In this document: in pieces, positions 1 through 7,890 of the stretch
Position numbering within the stretch: position 1 is the first letter of the stretch
How the letters are laid out: each line of letters opens with the position of its first letter
DNA from: Candidatus Woesearchaeota archaeon
Lineage (GTDB): Archaea; Nanobdellota; Nanobdellia; Woesearchaeales; WJKL01
NCBI GenBank assembly: GCA_014729675.1
Contig: WJJM01000005.1
Coordinates: 1-52,488 of the forward strand
Length of the DNA: 52,488 bases
Reading direction: 5' to 3'
Notes under the pieces: generated by a model
What the model was told of the DNA's origin: nothing
Databases searched by the model: none
Seen by the model: only the letters and a program-made list of their open reading frames with translations
Position numbers and translations under genes: made by a program

Positions 1-47
1 ACTGCTCAAAGATTCGAAAGTTTTTTGTATGAATGATGTTATTTGTA

Positions 48-113
48 CCATGGTTTATTTCGCAAATTAAACCATGGGCTTCTCCTATGTGCTTTTTTCT
101 GAGCACTTAGGAG
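48..113. repeat. Two adjacent stem-loops at the left edge
   Basis: Two strong palindromes lie side by side in DNA without a gene. The first has a perfect 10-bp stem, CCATGGTTTA at 48-57 pairing with TAAACCATGG at 68-77. The second pairs CTCCTATGTGCT (82-93) with AGCACTTAGGAG (102-113) with one mismatch. They lie beyond the last hairpin of the cassette-like array on its 3' side, so they may be a terminator pair or another degenerate palindromic unit. The rest of 1-306 holds only the repeat at 205-275. Confidence 0.6.
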
Positions 114-204
114 GAGTCATTTTCTAATCGGAGATACTGAACTTAAAACCCTTCTTATTTAATAGGCGATTTGGGAACTTGCTTCCGCTTCGCTCCAGCA
201 CCTT

Positions 205-275
205 TCCACTCTCAATTTCTCAGCCTATGCTCACTCTCGTTCGCATGGGAGAAATTGGAGGTCAGGGGAAAAGAA
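205..275. repeat. Palindromic unit H0 after orphan gene 1
   Basis: An imperfect hairpin with stem CAATTTCTC (213-221) and GAGAAATTG (249-257), extended by CTC/GAG after one bulged base (T212). The stem is preceded by CCACTCT and followed by GAGG..AGGGG and then AACATCATTAG. The same plan (CCACTCT, stem, single bulged base, GAGG, AGGG) recurs at 761-832 and in a weaker form at 1491-1562, with different stem sequences that still pair. It lies just past the stop of the minus-strand gene at 307-687. Confidence 0.6.
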
Positions 276-306
276 CATCATTAGGCAAAATTGAGAAAGG
301 GTAAAT

Positions 307-687
307 TTATTCTCTAAGTTTAAAATTTAATACTAATGACTCAAATGCAGAAGGTTCAATTTTTTCTTGTATTTTACTTTTGTTTAAATAAAGATAACAA
401 CATAATTCTTTGTATTTTTCAGGTGCATCATCTGAAATTCCTATAAAATGAATTGTAGCATCTTTAAATCCAGCATCTGTAAGTTGATGACCAAGAAATT
501 CAGGTCTTTTATTTTTATCAACATAATTTTTCCACATGTCAATTAAAACTTCACCATGTTCTTTGGGAGAATATTCAAATCCTTTTTCCCAACCACCTTG
601 CGGTTTTGGGATATAACCCCAATATCCACCATGACCTGAACCAAAACGAAGATCAACACCATCTACATTATCTATATTTATAGTCAT
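307..687 (-). CDS. Orphan small protein (cassette-like gene 1)
   Basis: No family recognised. A 126-residue acidic, soluble-looking protein with a Gly/Trp-rich N-terminal part (GSGHGGYWGYIP) and a C-terminal helix with paired cysteines (ELCCYLYL). I chose the ATG at 687 (MTINIDN) because a TATA-like TATTTATA lies about 25 nt upstream, which fits leaderless initiation. An in-frame ATG at 726 would add 13 hydrophobic residues (KYLYLFYFCL), which could otherwise be read as a signal peptide. It is on the same strand as the two other small orphans in 0.9-1.8 kb and is followed by a palindromic unit. Confidence 0.55.
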   Translation of the reverse strand: MTINIDNVDGVDLRFGSGHGGYWGYIPKPQGGWEKGFEYSPKEHGEVLIDMWKNYVDKNKRPEFLGHQLTDAGFKDATIHFIGISDDAPEKYKELCCYLYLNKSKIQEKIEPSAFESLVLNFKLRE

Positions 688-760
688 TATTAAACAAAAG
701 TAAAACAAGTATAAATATTTTACCATTTCTCAACTCAAAATTTATTTCATAAATTTTGCC

Positions 761-832
761 CTTCCACTCTAAGATTTTCAGCACTGACCTCCTTATCAGT
801 CGGTCGTGGAAAATCTTGAGGGTAGGGTTGCC
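761..832. repeat. Palindromic unit H1 after orphan gene 2
   Basis: Strong hairpin: AAGATTTTC (771-779) pairs with GAAAATCTT (809-817), extended by CTC/GAG across a single bulged T770. The loop contains a further possible pairing (CACTGACC with GGTCGTG). Flanks match unit H0: CCACTCT before and GAGGGTAGGG..GCCTAATAC after. It sits just 3' of the minus-strand gene at 890-1357. The stem sequence differs from H0 while pairing is kept, so the structure rather than the sequence appears conserved. Confidence 0.65.
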
Positions 833-850
833 TAATACAATTGTGTCCAA

Positions 851-1465
851 TAAATCTGGAGTCCTAAATCTAGAAAGGGGCAAGAAAACTTAAGAAAATA
901 ATCTTTTAAACCAATTTATTATTTTCTGTAAGAAATTTAATTTACAATCCTCAGGGCAATTACATTCATTTTCAATTTCACTATCACAAATCTCATCTCC
1001 ACAATTAGAACATATTGAAAGATAACCTGTAGGAGGATTCCAATTACATTTTGAATCAAAATATTCTTTCTGTTTTATAGCAACCAAACCTTCACAACAA
1101 GTATTTTCTGTTGGTGCAATTCCAAGCTCTGCACAAGGCAGTTCTGCATATTGACTGCATGGCTCTCCTCTTTCACCCCCTTCACCATCCATTGGATCAC
1201 ATTTAATTCCGCTTTCTAAAGTGCAGCTGTTGTTGTATGCATCATTATATTGACCACCATAAAGTCTACATCTTGTCCATGCAGGATTAGGTATTGCAGA
1301 AACTAATATTGCACCTAAGATAAAACTAATTGCAAAGGAAATAAATATTTTCTTCATTTTATGATATTTTATACCTTCTTATTTATTAAATTTTTGTTTT
1401 CTTGCCCTTACTATCTTTTATTAAGTATCGCATTCGCTCTTTTTATTTAACGGACTCCAGATTTA
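851..1465. repeat. Nested inverted repeats around orphan gene 2
   Basis: Two perfect inverted-repeat pairs bracket the gene at 890-1357. The outer pair is TAAATCTGGAGTCC at 851-864 and GGACTCCAGATTTA at 1452-1465 (14 bp). The inner pair is GGGCAAGAAAAC at 878-889 and GTTTTCTTGCCC at 1396-1407 (12 bp). The inner left copy touches the stop codon of the gene. This marks the gene plus its flanks as a discrete unit, such as a cassette or former mobile element. Confidence 0.7.
890..1357 (-). CDS. Secreted cysteine-rich protein (cassette-like gene 2)
   Basis: A 155-residue exported protein. The N-terminus is a clear signal peptide (MKKIF followed by a hydrophobic run ending in SAIPNPA). Residues 24-37 (NPAWTRCRLYGGQY) resemble the short DUF333-type motif seen in secreted putative haemolysins. 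The mature part has many cysteines, including a C-terminal CGDEICDSE..CNCPEDC segment of the kind common in archaeal surface proteins, probably disulfide- or metal-stabilised. It ends with a basic amphipathic tail (INWFKRLFS). The gene is bracketed by nested inverted repeats and palindromic units, a sign of horizontal movement. Function unknown. Confidence 0.7.
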   Translation of the reverse strand: MKKIFISFAISFILGAILVSAIPNPAWTRCRLYGGQYNDAYNNSCTLESGIKCDPMDGEGGERGEPCSQYAELPCAELGIAPTENTCCEGLVAIKQKEYFDSKCNWNPPTGYLSICSNCGDEICDSEIENECNCPEDCKLNFLQKIINWFKRLFS

Positions 1466-1490
1466 CTCCTCCGCTTCGCTACGGTCGCCC

Positions 1491-1562
1491 CACTCTAAGT
1501 TTTGAGAAGGTCAAATGCTTCCGCTTTTGTCCATCAAATCTCGAAGGCAGGGCTACCTAACA
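1491..1562. repeat. Palindromic unit H2 after orphan gene 3
   Basis: The third copy of the cassette-type palindrome: CCACTCTAAG start, imperfect stem AAGTTTTGA (1497-1505) against TCAAATCTC (1534-1542), then CGAAGGCAGGG and CCTAACATCATTAG, which is nearly the same end as unit H0. The stem is weaker here, with one or two mismatches. On the minus strand the end reads GTTAGGT, which fits the GTTRRRY core of integron attC sites. It lies 3' of the gene at 1601-1828. Confidence 0.55.
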
Positions 1563-1600
1563 TCATTAGTTGCAATTAAGACTTCGGCAGTTACCAAGAA

Positions 1601-1828
1601 TTAAAATAATTTATTGACTATCTGTTCTATATTACTACAAAATTCTGGATTTGCTGTATATATGGTGGCCATCATCACAGGCACACTCTGGTAGTAAGTG
1701 TATCTCTTAATCTCTTTTTTACTCATATCACTTTTATCTCTAGGAATAAATGAAAAAAGTCCTAAATAAGGTATTTTGTCTACCCAGTTGGGCACATAAG
1801 AATTTACAAATTTTTCAAGTTTTTCCAT
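1601..1828 (-). CDS. Orphan 75-residue protein (cassette-like gene 3)
   Basis: No family recognised. The 75-residue product has a Pro/Trp-containing N-terminal segment (VPNWVDKIPYLGLFSFIP), a basic central part and a helical C-terminus with one cysteine. There is no signal peptide and no clear membrane span. It shares its orientation and its downstream palindrome with the two neighbouring orphans. The 243-bp gap between it and the gene at 890-1357 holds only unit H2 and the right-hand inverted repeats. It could be spurious, but the clean frame and the context argue for a real gene. Confidence 0.45.
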   Translation of the reverse strand: MEKLEKFVNSYVPNWVDKIPYLGLFSFIPRDKSDMSKKEIKRYTYYQSVPVMMATIYTANPEFCSNIEQIVNKLF

Positions 1829-1943
1829 TCTTATAAAATCATATAACCTCTATTAATAAATTTTTCTATTATCACCTGCCTTAGTCTTAAATTGCTCTGT
1901 TTTTCTCCGCAATCTTTTTAAAACAATATTCTTAATTTAACAT

Positions 1944-2867
1944 ATGCCAAAGCTCCCAAAAGAATTAAAACTTTTATTAGAAAAACAGCAGAACGAGGTC
2001 ATAGGAGAACATTCAGCTGTAAAGATATGCACCTGGACAAAAAAATCATTGAAAGACGAAGGAGTCTGCTATAAGGAGAAGTTCTACGGCATATCATCCC
2101 ATAGATGCTGCCAATTAAGCCCGTCTATGAATTTCTGTCAAAATTCTTGTATCTTCTGCTGGAGGCCTATTGAACACACCGTAGGAACAGAGATGAAGGG
2201 CAAGATTGACGACCCAAAAACTTTGATAGACAACGCGATAAAAGCACAAAGAAAGCTTCTTAACGGCTTTCCGGGCAATCCAAAAACAAACATGAAAAAG
2301 TTCAAACAAGCTCAGGACCCCAACCAGTTTGCCATATCTCTAAGTGGCGAACATACAATCTATCCAAAACTTGGAGAACTTATAGCTGAAATAAAAAAAA
2401 GAAAAGCAACGTCATATGTTGTTACAAATGGCATGCTCCCAGATAAGATAAAAACATTATCTCCTCTCCCGACCAACCTATACATATCCTTAGATGCACC
2501 AAATGAAACAATATTCAAAAAAGTAGACCGACCAAAGCTAAAAGATGCATGGAAAAGATTGAACAAGTCCTTAGATATACTAAAAACACTAGACACAACA
2601 ACTGTCCTAAGGGTAACTATGATAAAAGGCATGAACATGATAAAGCCGGAAAAATACGCAGAACTAATAGAAAAAGCACAGCCAGATCATGTAGAGCTAA
2701 AGGCCTATATGTTCGTCGGCTCCTCAAGACACAGGCTAACCATAGACAACATGCCTCGCCATCATGAAGTAAAAGAATTCACAGAACTCATCCTAAAACA
2801 TCTAAAAGATTACAGCTTAAAAGACGAAAAAAAAGAATCAAGAGTAGTTCTTCTCAAAAAACTATAG
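1944..2867 (+). CDS. taw1: tRNA 4-demethylwyosine synthase (Taw1), radical SAM
   Basis: Converts 1-methylguanosine-37 of tRNA-Phe to 4-demethylwyosine using pyruvate, the first committed step of wyosine synthesis in archaea. The 307-residue protein has the radical-SAM C65-x3-C69-x2-C72 motif (NFCQNSCIFCW) plus the second iron-sulfur ligand set typical of Taw1/TYW1 at C29, C42 and C55. The length is right for the archaeal enzyme, which lacks the flavodoxin domain of eukaryotic TYW1. TTTTTAAAA about 27 nt upstream of the ATG suggests a leaderless transcript. No other wyosine genes are in the window. The 3' end overlaps the convergent PAS gene by 6 bp. Confidence 0.93.
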   Translation: MPKLPKELKLLLEKQQNEVIGEHSAVKICTWTKKSLKDEGVCYKEKFYGISSHRCCQLSPSMNFCQNSCIFCWRPIEHTVGTEMKGKIDDPKTLIDNAIKAQRKLLNGFPGNPKTNMKKFKQAQDPNQFAISLSGEHTIYPKLGELIAEIKKRKATSYVVTNGMLPDKIKTLSPLPTNLYISLDAPNETIFKKVDRPKLKDAWKRLNKSLDILKTLDTTTVLRVTMIKGMNMIKPEKYAELIEKAQPDHVELKAYMFVGSSRHRLTIDNMPRHHEVKEFTELILKHLKDYSLKDEKKESRVVLLKKL

Positions 2868-3959
2868 TTTGATGATCTGTGATTCTTTAACTCCTCTTTT
2901 TAACAGATATTTGTAATCCCTATTTGAGGGATTCAGCACATAAAGTTCTTTTTTCTTTTCTTTTGCAATGCCTGAAATATCTCCCAATACATTCTTTCCT
3001 ACAGAAGAAGCATAGTTAAGATCTATGAACAGGTCTTTATCATTATATCTTTTAAGCTTTTTCCTCAGTCTTTGAACCTCTTCCTGCAGTTTCTGGGGAT
3101 TTTTATCATATTTCACCATGACTTCTTCTTTTTCAAAAGAAAGGAATCCTTTCGTCCTGAATGAGACAACAGTCAGAAGCTCCTTGTATTTTTGCGCATC
3201 TATATCTACAGTCAATTTTATAGGTTTGCCGTTTGCTCTTTTGAACTGAAATGTTTTGTCTGTGACATCTCCTCCGCTTCTTGCTATCAGAAGATAGGCA
3301 TCAAACAATTTCTGGTTTATCTCATCATAGACTACTTCTTCATAATCTTTTTTCATGATGCCAGAACATTCATCATAACCCAATATCTTTCTGGCATTAT
3401 CGGTTACAGCTCGTATCTTATTGTCCCCATCTAAAAATATGACATTCTTGGTCTTGTAAGCAGAGAATAGGGTGTCCACAAGCTCTAAAGCGCTGTTTTC
3501 AAGAATATATGATTTGCTGGATATGTTGTCTTCTCTGCTCTTAAAAGATCCGTATTTGTTTTCAAGATAGTTGTTTATCTTTTCAAGTTCTGATACCTGT
3601 TTATCTCTTTCTTTAAGTTCATTCTTATATCCGAATAAAAGAGCATAAAGGCTTATTTCTTCTCTAAGATGTTTTAGTTTTGTCCCATCTTTCTGTTTGG
3701 TCATCTCCTCTTTTTCTTTTTCCTTTGTCCCAAGAGCATGTTCAAGATTCTCTATAACTTCCTCATCTCTTGTATATCTCTTCTCAGCTGCCTTGAAAAG
3801 CTCTTTGATCTCCTGCCTGTTCTTCTCCTGTTCTTCTATATGTTCGATCAGATCGTCCCTTAGTTTCTCTAACCTTTCTGTTCTTCTTTCCAGATCAGAA
3901 TAAGATGGCTTATCTTTCCATTCCTTAATCCTGCCTAATAATCCTTTTCTCTCTCCCAT
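2862..3959 (-). CDS. Coiled-coil protein with a PAS-like domain
   Basis: A 365-residue cytoplasmic protein. Residues 1-150 are highly charged and predicted coiled coil. Residues about 160-270 look like a PAS sensor fold: VIFLDGDNKIRAVTDNARKI, then GYDECSGI and a central FQFKRANGKPIKL segment. Residues 280-310 are a second charged helix, followed by a C-terminal alpha/beta part (LFIDLNYASSVG..LYVLNPSNRDY) that resembles a small STAS-like or nucleotide-binding fold. No kinase, cyclase or HTH module is visible, so the output may be protein interaction. Alternatively it is a structural coiled coil with a degenerate PAS. Confidence 0.6.
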   Translation of the reverse strand: MGERKGLLGRIKEWKDKPSYSDLERRTERLEKLRDDLIEHIEEQEKNRQEIKELFKAAEKRYTRDEEVIENLEHALGTKEKEKEEMTKQKDGTKLKHLREEISLYALLFGYKNELKERDKQVSELEKINNYLENKYGSFKSREDNISSKSYILENSALELVDTLFSAYKTKNVIFLDGDNKIRAVTDNARKILGYDECSGIMKKDYEEVVYDEINQKLFDAYLLIARSGGDVTDKTFQFKRANGKPIKLTVDIDAQKYKELLTVVSFRTKGFLSFEKEEVMVKYDKNPQKLQEEVQRLRKKLKRYNDKDLFIDLNYASSVGKNVLGDISGIAKEKKKELYVLNPSNRDYKYLLKRGVKESQIIKL

Positions 3960-4094
3960 AATCCATAATATCAGAAAAAATCTAGTTTATATTTCTTTCT
4001 AAAATCTGTGCATTAGTATCAACAGCAAGATTTAAATACAATCTCTATCTTTTTGATAATATTATAACTAAACACTAAAAACGAGGTGCATACA

Positions 4095-5450
4095 ATGAAA
4101 AAAACATTGACTTTTTTTACAATCCTGATATTAGCTGCTAGTCTGGTTTCAGCGACAGAAACAAATCCAGGTCACTCAGCAGATGAGATAGGCGGGACAG
4201 ACATAGCAGACAGAACATTCCAGGATGCAGATTATTCTTTCCAGGATAATGTTGGGATAGGGACAGACAGCCCGACAAGATTATTGACTCTATCGGGTGA
4301 TGGCCCGGATGGCCTTAGGATAGAAAACAGCGGAGGAGACCCTAAAGCAAGGATTCTTGTTGATTCTAGTGACAGAGGTTTGCTTACATTATACAACTCA
4401 ACAGGTTCAGAAATAGTAAATCTAAGGACAGAAGGCGACAGCCATATCCGCGGCGGCAACGTAGGCATCGGAACATCATCTCCAACATCTAAACTCGAGG
4501 TAAAATCAGACCAGGGAAATGTTTTCATACTGAAGAACTCTTTAGACAACAACATATTCAGAGTATATAGCAACGAAGACGACCCCATTAATAATGGTGT
4601 CGTATTGCAGTTATCAAACGCATCAGGCGACATAAAAGCTGTAATAAGTTCAAGGGCAGAGCAGGACACTTATTTCAATGCAGGAAGCGGAAGCAACGTC
4701 GGCATCGGTACATCTTCACCATCTACCCCTTTCCATGTTTTGAGTGGAAGCGGTAATGAAGGAATCTATTCTCCAAGTGGATGGACAGTGGGTTTATTCC
4801 AGAGAAATGATGATTCTAATTACCATGCCAGAGTATCCATCTTAGCAGGTACTTCACAGACTGCAGGAATCTGGATGGGTGATAAAGATAATGAAGACAA
4901 TGGGGCCATCTGGACAGACAATTCAGACAATTCTCTTAATCTTGGAAATGGCCTATCCAATGCAGTCATAACTATAGATTCATCAGATAATGTCGGCATC
5001 GGAACAACAAGCCCAGGTGCTAAACTACAGGTGGGAGACATAAAGATAGGAAGCAAGCCTAGTGGCCTAGCAGGTCCTACAGGAGGAGATGGCATACATG
5101 CAGATGGACATCTGCATATCCAAAGTGATGGAAGTAATAATGGCAATGGAGATATTCAGTTGAATAAATGGTCATCAGGCGATGTATTCATGGTATTAGG
5201 TGGCGGAAGTGTCGGCATTGGCACAAATTCTCCAAGCTACAAACTGCATGTTGAGGGAAGCCTTGGAGCACATAACTTCTATGACGAACAGTCTCCTACA
5301 TATTACCTTAATCCTGGAGAGGCAGGCACTTCAGCTAACCTCAGGGGAGATATCACAGCAGGAGGGCTTTCAGGTACAGGCACAGCAAGAGTTTGTGCAT
5401 TAAGCGATGGAACACTGTGCAGGAACGGAGATTCAGGCTGCAGCTGTTGA
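4095..5450 (+). CDS. Secreted surface protein with VGIGT repeats
   Basis: A 451-residue exported protein. GAGGTG about 5 nt before the ATG at 4095 fixes the start. The N-terminus is a signal peptide (MKKTLTFFTILILAASLVSA). The rest carries five copies of an (N/S)VGIGT-x-SP motif near DNA positions 4250, 4460, 4695, 4990 and 5210, each followed by a beta-strand such as SKLEV, AKLQV or YKLHV. This repeat is known from phage tail fibres and bacterial/archaeal adhesins that form trimeric beta-helices. The C-terminus is short and Cys-rich (CALSDGTLCR..GCSC). There is no S74 chaperone-protease domain. It is likely an envelope fibre or adhesin; the role is inferred. Confidence 0.72.
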   Translation: MKKTLTFFTILILAASLVSATETNPGHSADEIGGTDIADRTFQDADYSFQDNVGIGTDSPTRLLTLSGDGPDGLRIENSGGDPKARILVDSSDRGLLTLYNSTGSEIVNLRTEGDSHIRGGNVGIGTSSPTSKLEVKSDQGNVFILKNSLDNNIFRVYSNEDDPINNGVVLQLSNASGDIKAVISSRAEQDTYFNAGSGSNVGIGTSSPSTPFHVLSGSGNEGIYSPSGWTVGLFQRNDDSNYHARVSILAGTSQTAGIWMGDKDNEDNGAIWTDNSDNSLNLGNGLSNAVITIDSSDNVGIGTTSPGAKLQVGDIKIGSKPSGLAGPTGGDGIHADGHLHIQSDGSNNGNGDIQLNKWSSGDVFMVLGGGSVGIGTNSPSYKLHVEGSLGAHNFYDEQSPTYYLNPGEAGTSANLRGDITAGGLSGTGTARVCALSDGTLCRNGDSGCSC

Positions 5451-5485
5451 TATTTTATATTATTTTTTTATCTTTTTTTCAAGAA

Positions 5486-6073
5486 CTATATTTCTATTAT
5501 CTTCCCGTCAGGACCAGGATTTACAACAACACAATCTTTTATCTTATCCTTCTTTCCGGAATTCTCATGAAGGTGCCCTGATATCGCCAACAATGGCTTG
5601 GCCTTCTTGATAAACTTTGTTATGCTTTTATTGCCCACATGCTCATCAAGTACAACATCTATCTTTGTACAGTAAGGAGGAGCATGCGTAACCAGCACCA
5701 CCTTCCTGCCTTTATACTTATCAGCCCATTTAGAAGAGATCCTTTCAAACCTTTTATCTCTTAGACTAAATCCTCCCCCTCCAAATCCAAGAAAAACATA
5801 ATCTCCCATCTTAAACACTTTTCTGTGTATGTCCTTAAGGTTTTTAAACATCCTGCATCCTTCCTTTATCTCAGAAACAGTCTCATGATTTCCGTGTATC
5901 ATCAGAACCTTCTTTCCGATCTTGTCAAGCTCGACCATCATCCTCTCAAGACCGTCTCCAAAAAGAGAGATGTCTCCTGCATTGATCAATATATCAGCCT
6001 TCTTGGCCTTCTTCACGATCCTTTTGATAGCAGCCTTGTTCGCATGCGTATCTGCAAAAGCAAGTATTTTCAT
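5486..6073 (-). CDS. Calcineurin-like metallophosphoesterase
   Basis: A 195-residue protein with the full metallophosphoesterase motif set: DTH near the N-terminus (FADTHANK), NAGDISLFG, GNHE, THAPP and SGHLHE, which bind a dinuclear metal centre. It belongs to the small YfcE/ICC-like group; the substrate is unknown. The start is placed at MKILAFADTH because the family begins there; an upstream in-frame Met would add eight hydrophobic residues not seen in the family. It is convergent with the VGIGT-repeat gene, and the gap is T-rich. Confidence 0.85.
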   Translation of the reverse strand: MKILAFADTHANKAAIKRIVKKAKKADILINAGDISLFGDGLERMMVELDKIGKKVLMIHGNHETVSEIKEGCRMFKNLKDIHRKVFKMGDYVFLGFGGGGFSLRDKRFERISSKWADKYKGRKVVLVTHAPPYCTKIDVVLDEHVGNKSITKFIKKAKPLLAISGHLHENSGKKDKIKDCVVVNPGPDGKIIEI

Positions 6074-6113
6074 AAAGAAAAGAAAAAAATAGTGCAATAT
6101 ATAAAAGTTTACA

Positions 6114-6731
6114 TCATTGTCTTGAATATTTCAATGCATTCTTAGGGCAAACATCGATGCACCTGCCACACTTTATACAGTCAGGCTTATATTTTATCTC
6201 ATTTACTTTTAGGTGCATCGGACATACCTTGCTGCAAAGACCACAATCGATGCATTTTTCTTTGTCTACAACAATTGTATTCTTCTTTAGGTCAAACAAT
6301 CTCTGCAAGGTGCCTGCTGGGCATATTTGGCACCATGCTCTTGGACTGACAAATATCGCTATGACTGATATGATCAATGTTTGCATTATGTAAATTCCTA
6401 CAAATATCCCTCCTAACTTAACAAATACACCTTCAGATCCAATTATCCTGAAGACCATAAATCCCATCATAATGATAAGCAAAGCAATCCTGAATCCAGA
6501 ATTATAAAACAGTTTAGGGATCTTTATCTTTCTTGATATCTTGCTTAATACAAGATCATTGAAGATACCCCTTGAACAAAGATTTCCGCAGAACCACCTT
6601 CCCTTAGAAGGAGAGATTCCTATCAGAAGCAGCATATCCAAAAGCAAAAGATAACCTAAGATAGGATATATCAATCCGCCTATCACTACAACAGGGATTA
6701 TTATGGGGCATATAAGGCGTATTCTTAGCAT
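6114..6731 (-). CDS. Membrane 4Fe-4S ferredoxin (NapH/CcoG-like)
   Basis: About 205 residues. Several transmembrane helices occupy the first 130 residues, with two cysteine motifs between them (FCGNLCSRG and CQICPAG) as in NapH-like polyferredoxins. The C-terminus holds two 4Fe-4S clusters (CIDCGLCSKVCP and CIKCGRCIDVCP). It probably passes electrons between the membrane and a soluble partner, unknown here. The start is set at MLRIRL, one base after the stop of the upstream TtuA-like gene, so the two are probably cotranscribed. An electron-transfer role for the Fe-S thiolation enzyme is possible but only inferred. Confidence 0.75.
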   Translation of the reverse strand: MLRIRLICPIIIPVVVIGGLIYPILGYLLLLDMLLLIGISPSKGRWFCGNLCSRGIFNDLVLSKISRKIKIPKLFYNSGFRIALLIIMMGFMVFRIIGSEGVFVKLGGIFVGIYIMQTLIISVIAIFVSPRAWCQICPAGTLQRLFDLKKNTIVVDKEKCIDCGLCSKVCPMHLKVNEIKYKPDCIKCGRCIDVCPKNALKYSRQ

Positions 6732-6732
6732 T

Positions 6733-7554
6733 TTATATCTTCTTCTTAAGAATTTCACACATCCTGCAAACTTCTTTCCTGCTTGGCTCTCCGCATTCGC
6801 TGCAGTACCTCAGCTTCTTATCACTCTTAAATTCTTCCTTCAGCAAAGGCAGGAACTCCATAAAATTTCTTACTATATTCTCTTTGACCTTATCACCCAT
6901 ATCATCAAGGATACCTCTCACTTTCCTCCTGAACACGTCAGCAGAACATGGGCATGGTTCATACACAACAGGAAACTTCTTGACTTGAGAATACCTTCTT
7001 ATCTCATCATTTGAACAGAAAAACAAGGGTTTTATCCTCTGGACAAACTTCTTATCCTTCAATGTGCCTGACTTCGGCCCCATCCCCAATCCAGCCTCAA
7101 GATTGCTCTTAAGCAGGTTCATCATCACAGTCTCTGCAGTATCATCAAGATTATGGCCTACTGCAATCTTATCCCCTTTAAGCTCCCTCGCTTTTTTGTT
7201 AAGAAGCCATCTTTTTATTATCCCGCATATCATGCAGTTGTTCAGCTTTGTCCTTTCCCTGATATAGCACATAGATGATCCTATCTCTTTTCTTATATCG
7301 ACAATATTAAGCTTTATCCCTTCCTCCCTGCAAAACTTTTTGACATTAGCAAGATTCTTCTCAGACCACTCACCTATCTTAAGATCTATAACCATACCCT
7401 CAACATCATAGCCAAATTTATTAAGAAGATAAAGAACAGTTGTAGAATCCTTGCCCCCTGAACAACCCACTATTACTTTATCACCCCTTCCTATCAGGTC
7501 ATGCTCTTCGATAGTCTTTCTTACTTTCTCCTCAAATTCCGCAGCATATCCCAT
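6733..7554 (-). CDS. TtuA/TtcA-family tRNA thiolase
   Basis: An ATP-dependent tRNA 2-thiolation enzyme, by family. Counting from the ATG at 7554, the PP-loop SGGKDS is at residues 32-37. The Fe-S ligands are C107 and C110 (NCMICG) and a third Cys in PCPC (about 201-203). A C-terminal zinc finger uses C251, C254, C263 and C266. TtuA normally also has an N-terminal zinc finger of four Cys/His; here the protein starts directly at the helix before the PP-loop (EFEEKVRKTIEEH), and no such finger is encoded upstream in frame. TTTAAAAA about 25 nt upstream supports the start. It may act on U54 (TtuA) or on another site. Confidence 0.8.
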   Translation of the reverse strand: MGYAAEFEEKVRKTIEEHDLIGRGDKVIVGCSGGKDSTTVLYLLNKFGYDVEGMVIDLKIGEWSEKNLANVKKFCREEGIKLNIVDIRKEIGSSMCYIRERTKLNNCMICGIIKRWLLNKKARELKGDKIAVGHNLDDTAETVMMNLLKSNLEAGLGMGPKSGTLKDKKFVQRIKPLFFCSNDEIRRYSQVKKFPVVYEPCPCSADVFRRKVRGILDDMGDKVKENIVRNFMEFLPLLKEEFKSDKKLRYCSECGEPSRKEVCRMCEILKKKI

Positions 7555-7608
7555 CTGGAAAACACACCCTTCATAGTTTTTAAAGCTTTCTTTGAAACCA
7601 AGCGACAA

Positions 7609-7760
7609 ACCAATCCAGAATCCTATCGTCTTGCTTCTGCGGCAGGATTAGCGAACGAAGTGAGCGTTAGAGATTAGGATTGAAAATCCTGATCGCAAGG
7701 CAGCTCGTTTACATAGGGATAATTATCGCAAGGCAGTTTTCCGTCTTATTGAGCATGGTT
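7609..7760. repeat. Hairpin-array element, short copy (family A)
   Basis: Fills most of the gap between the divergent TtuA-like and glycosyltransferase genes. It has AGCGAACGAAGTGAGCG, then an AT-rich hairpin AGGATT-gaaa-ATCCT, then GCAAGGCAG at 7695, then a second short palindrome GATAATTATC and a second GCAAGGCAG at 7728. Related, longer copies lie at 15660-16070 and 29610-29925. The hairpins differ in sequence between units while their arms stay complementary. No open frame is seen. The remaining bases up to 7890 hold the glycosyltransferase promoter region. Confidence 0.65.
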
Positions 7761-7890
7761 AAAAAATGTTATGCAAAAGATTTTCATGACTTAAAAATCA
7801 AGATGAAAAATAATATGTGCTTAATGAACAACTTTTAAACAGATAGATTTAAATAATAACAAGATTCTCATGTTCAACAGGGGAGTCTAG

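Noticed and set aside
668-883. Minus-strand 71-codon frame over the H1 palindrome
   Set aside because: It spans the hairpin unit and the start of a neighbouring gene and has no family-like sequence.
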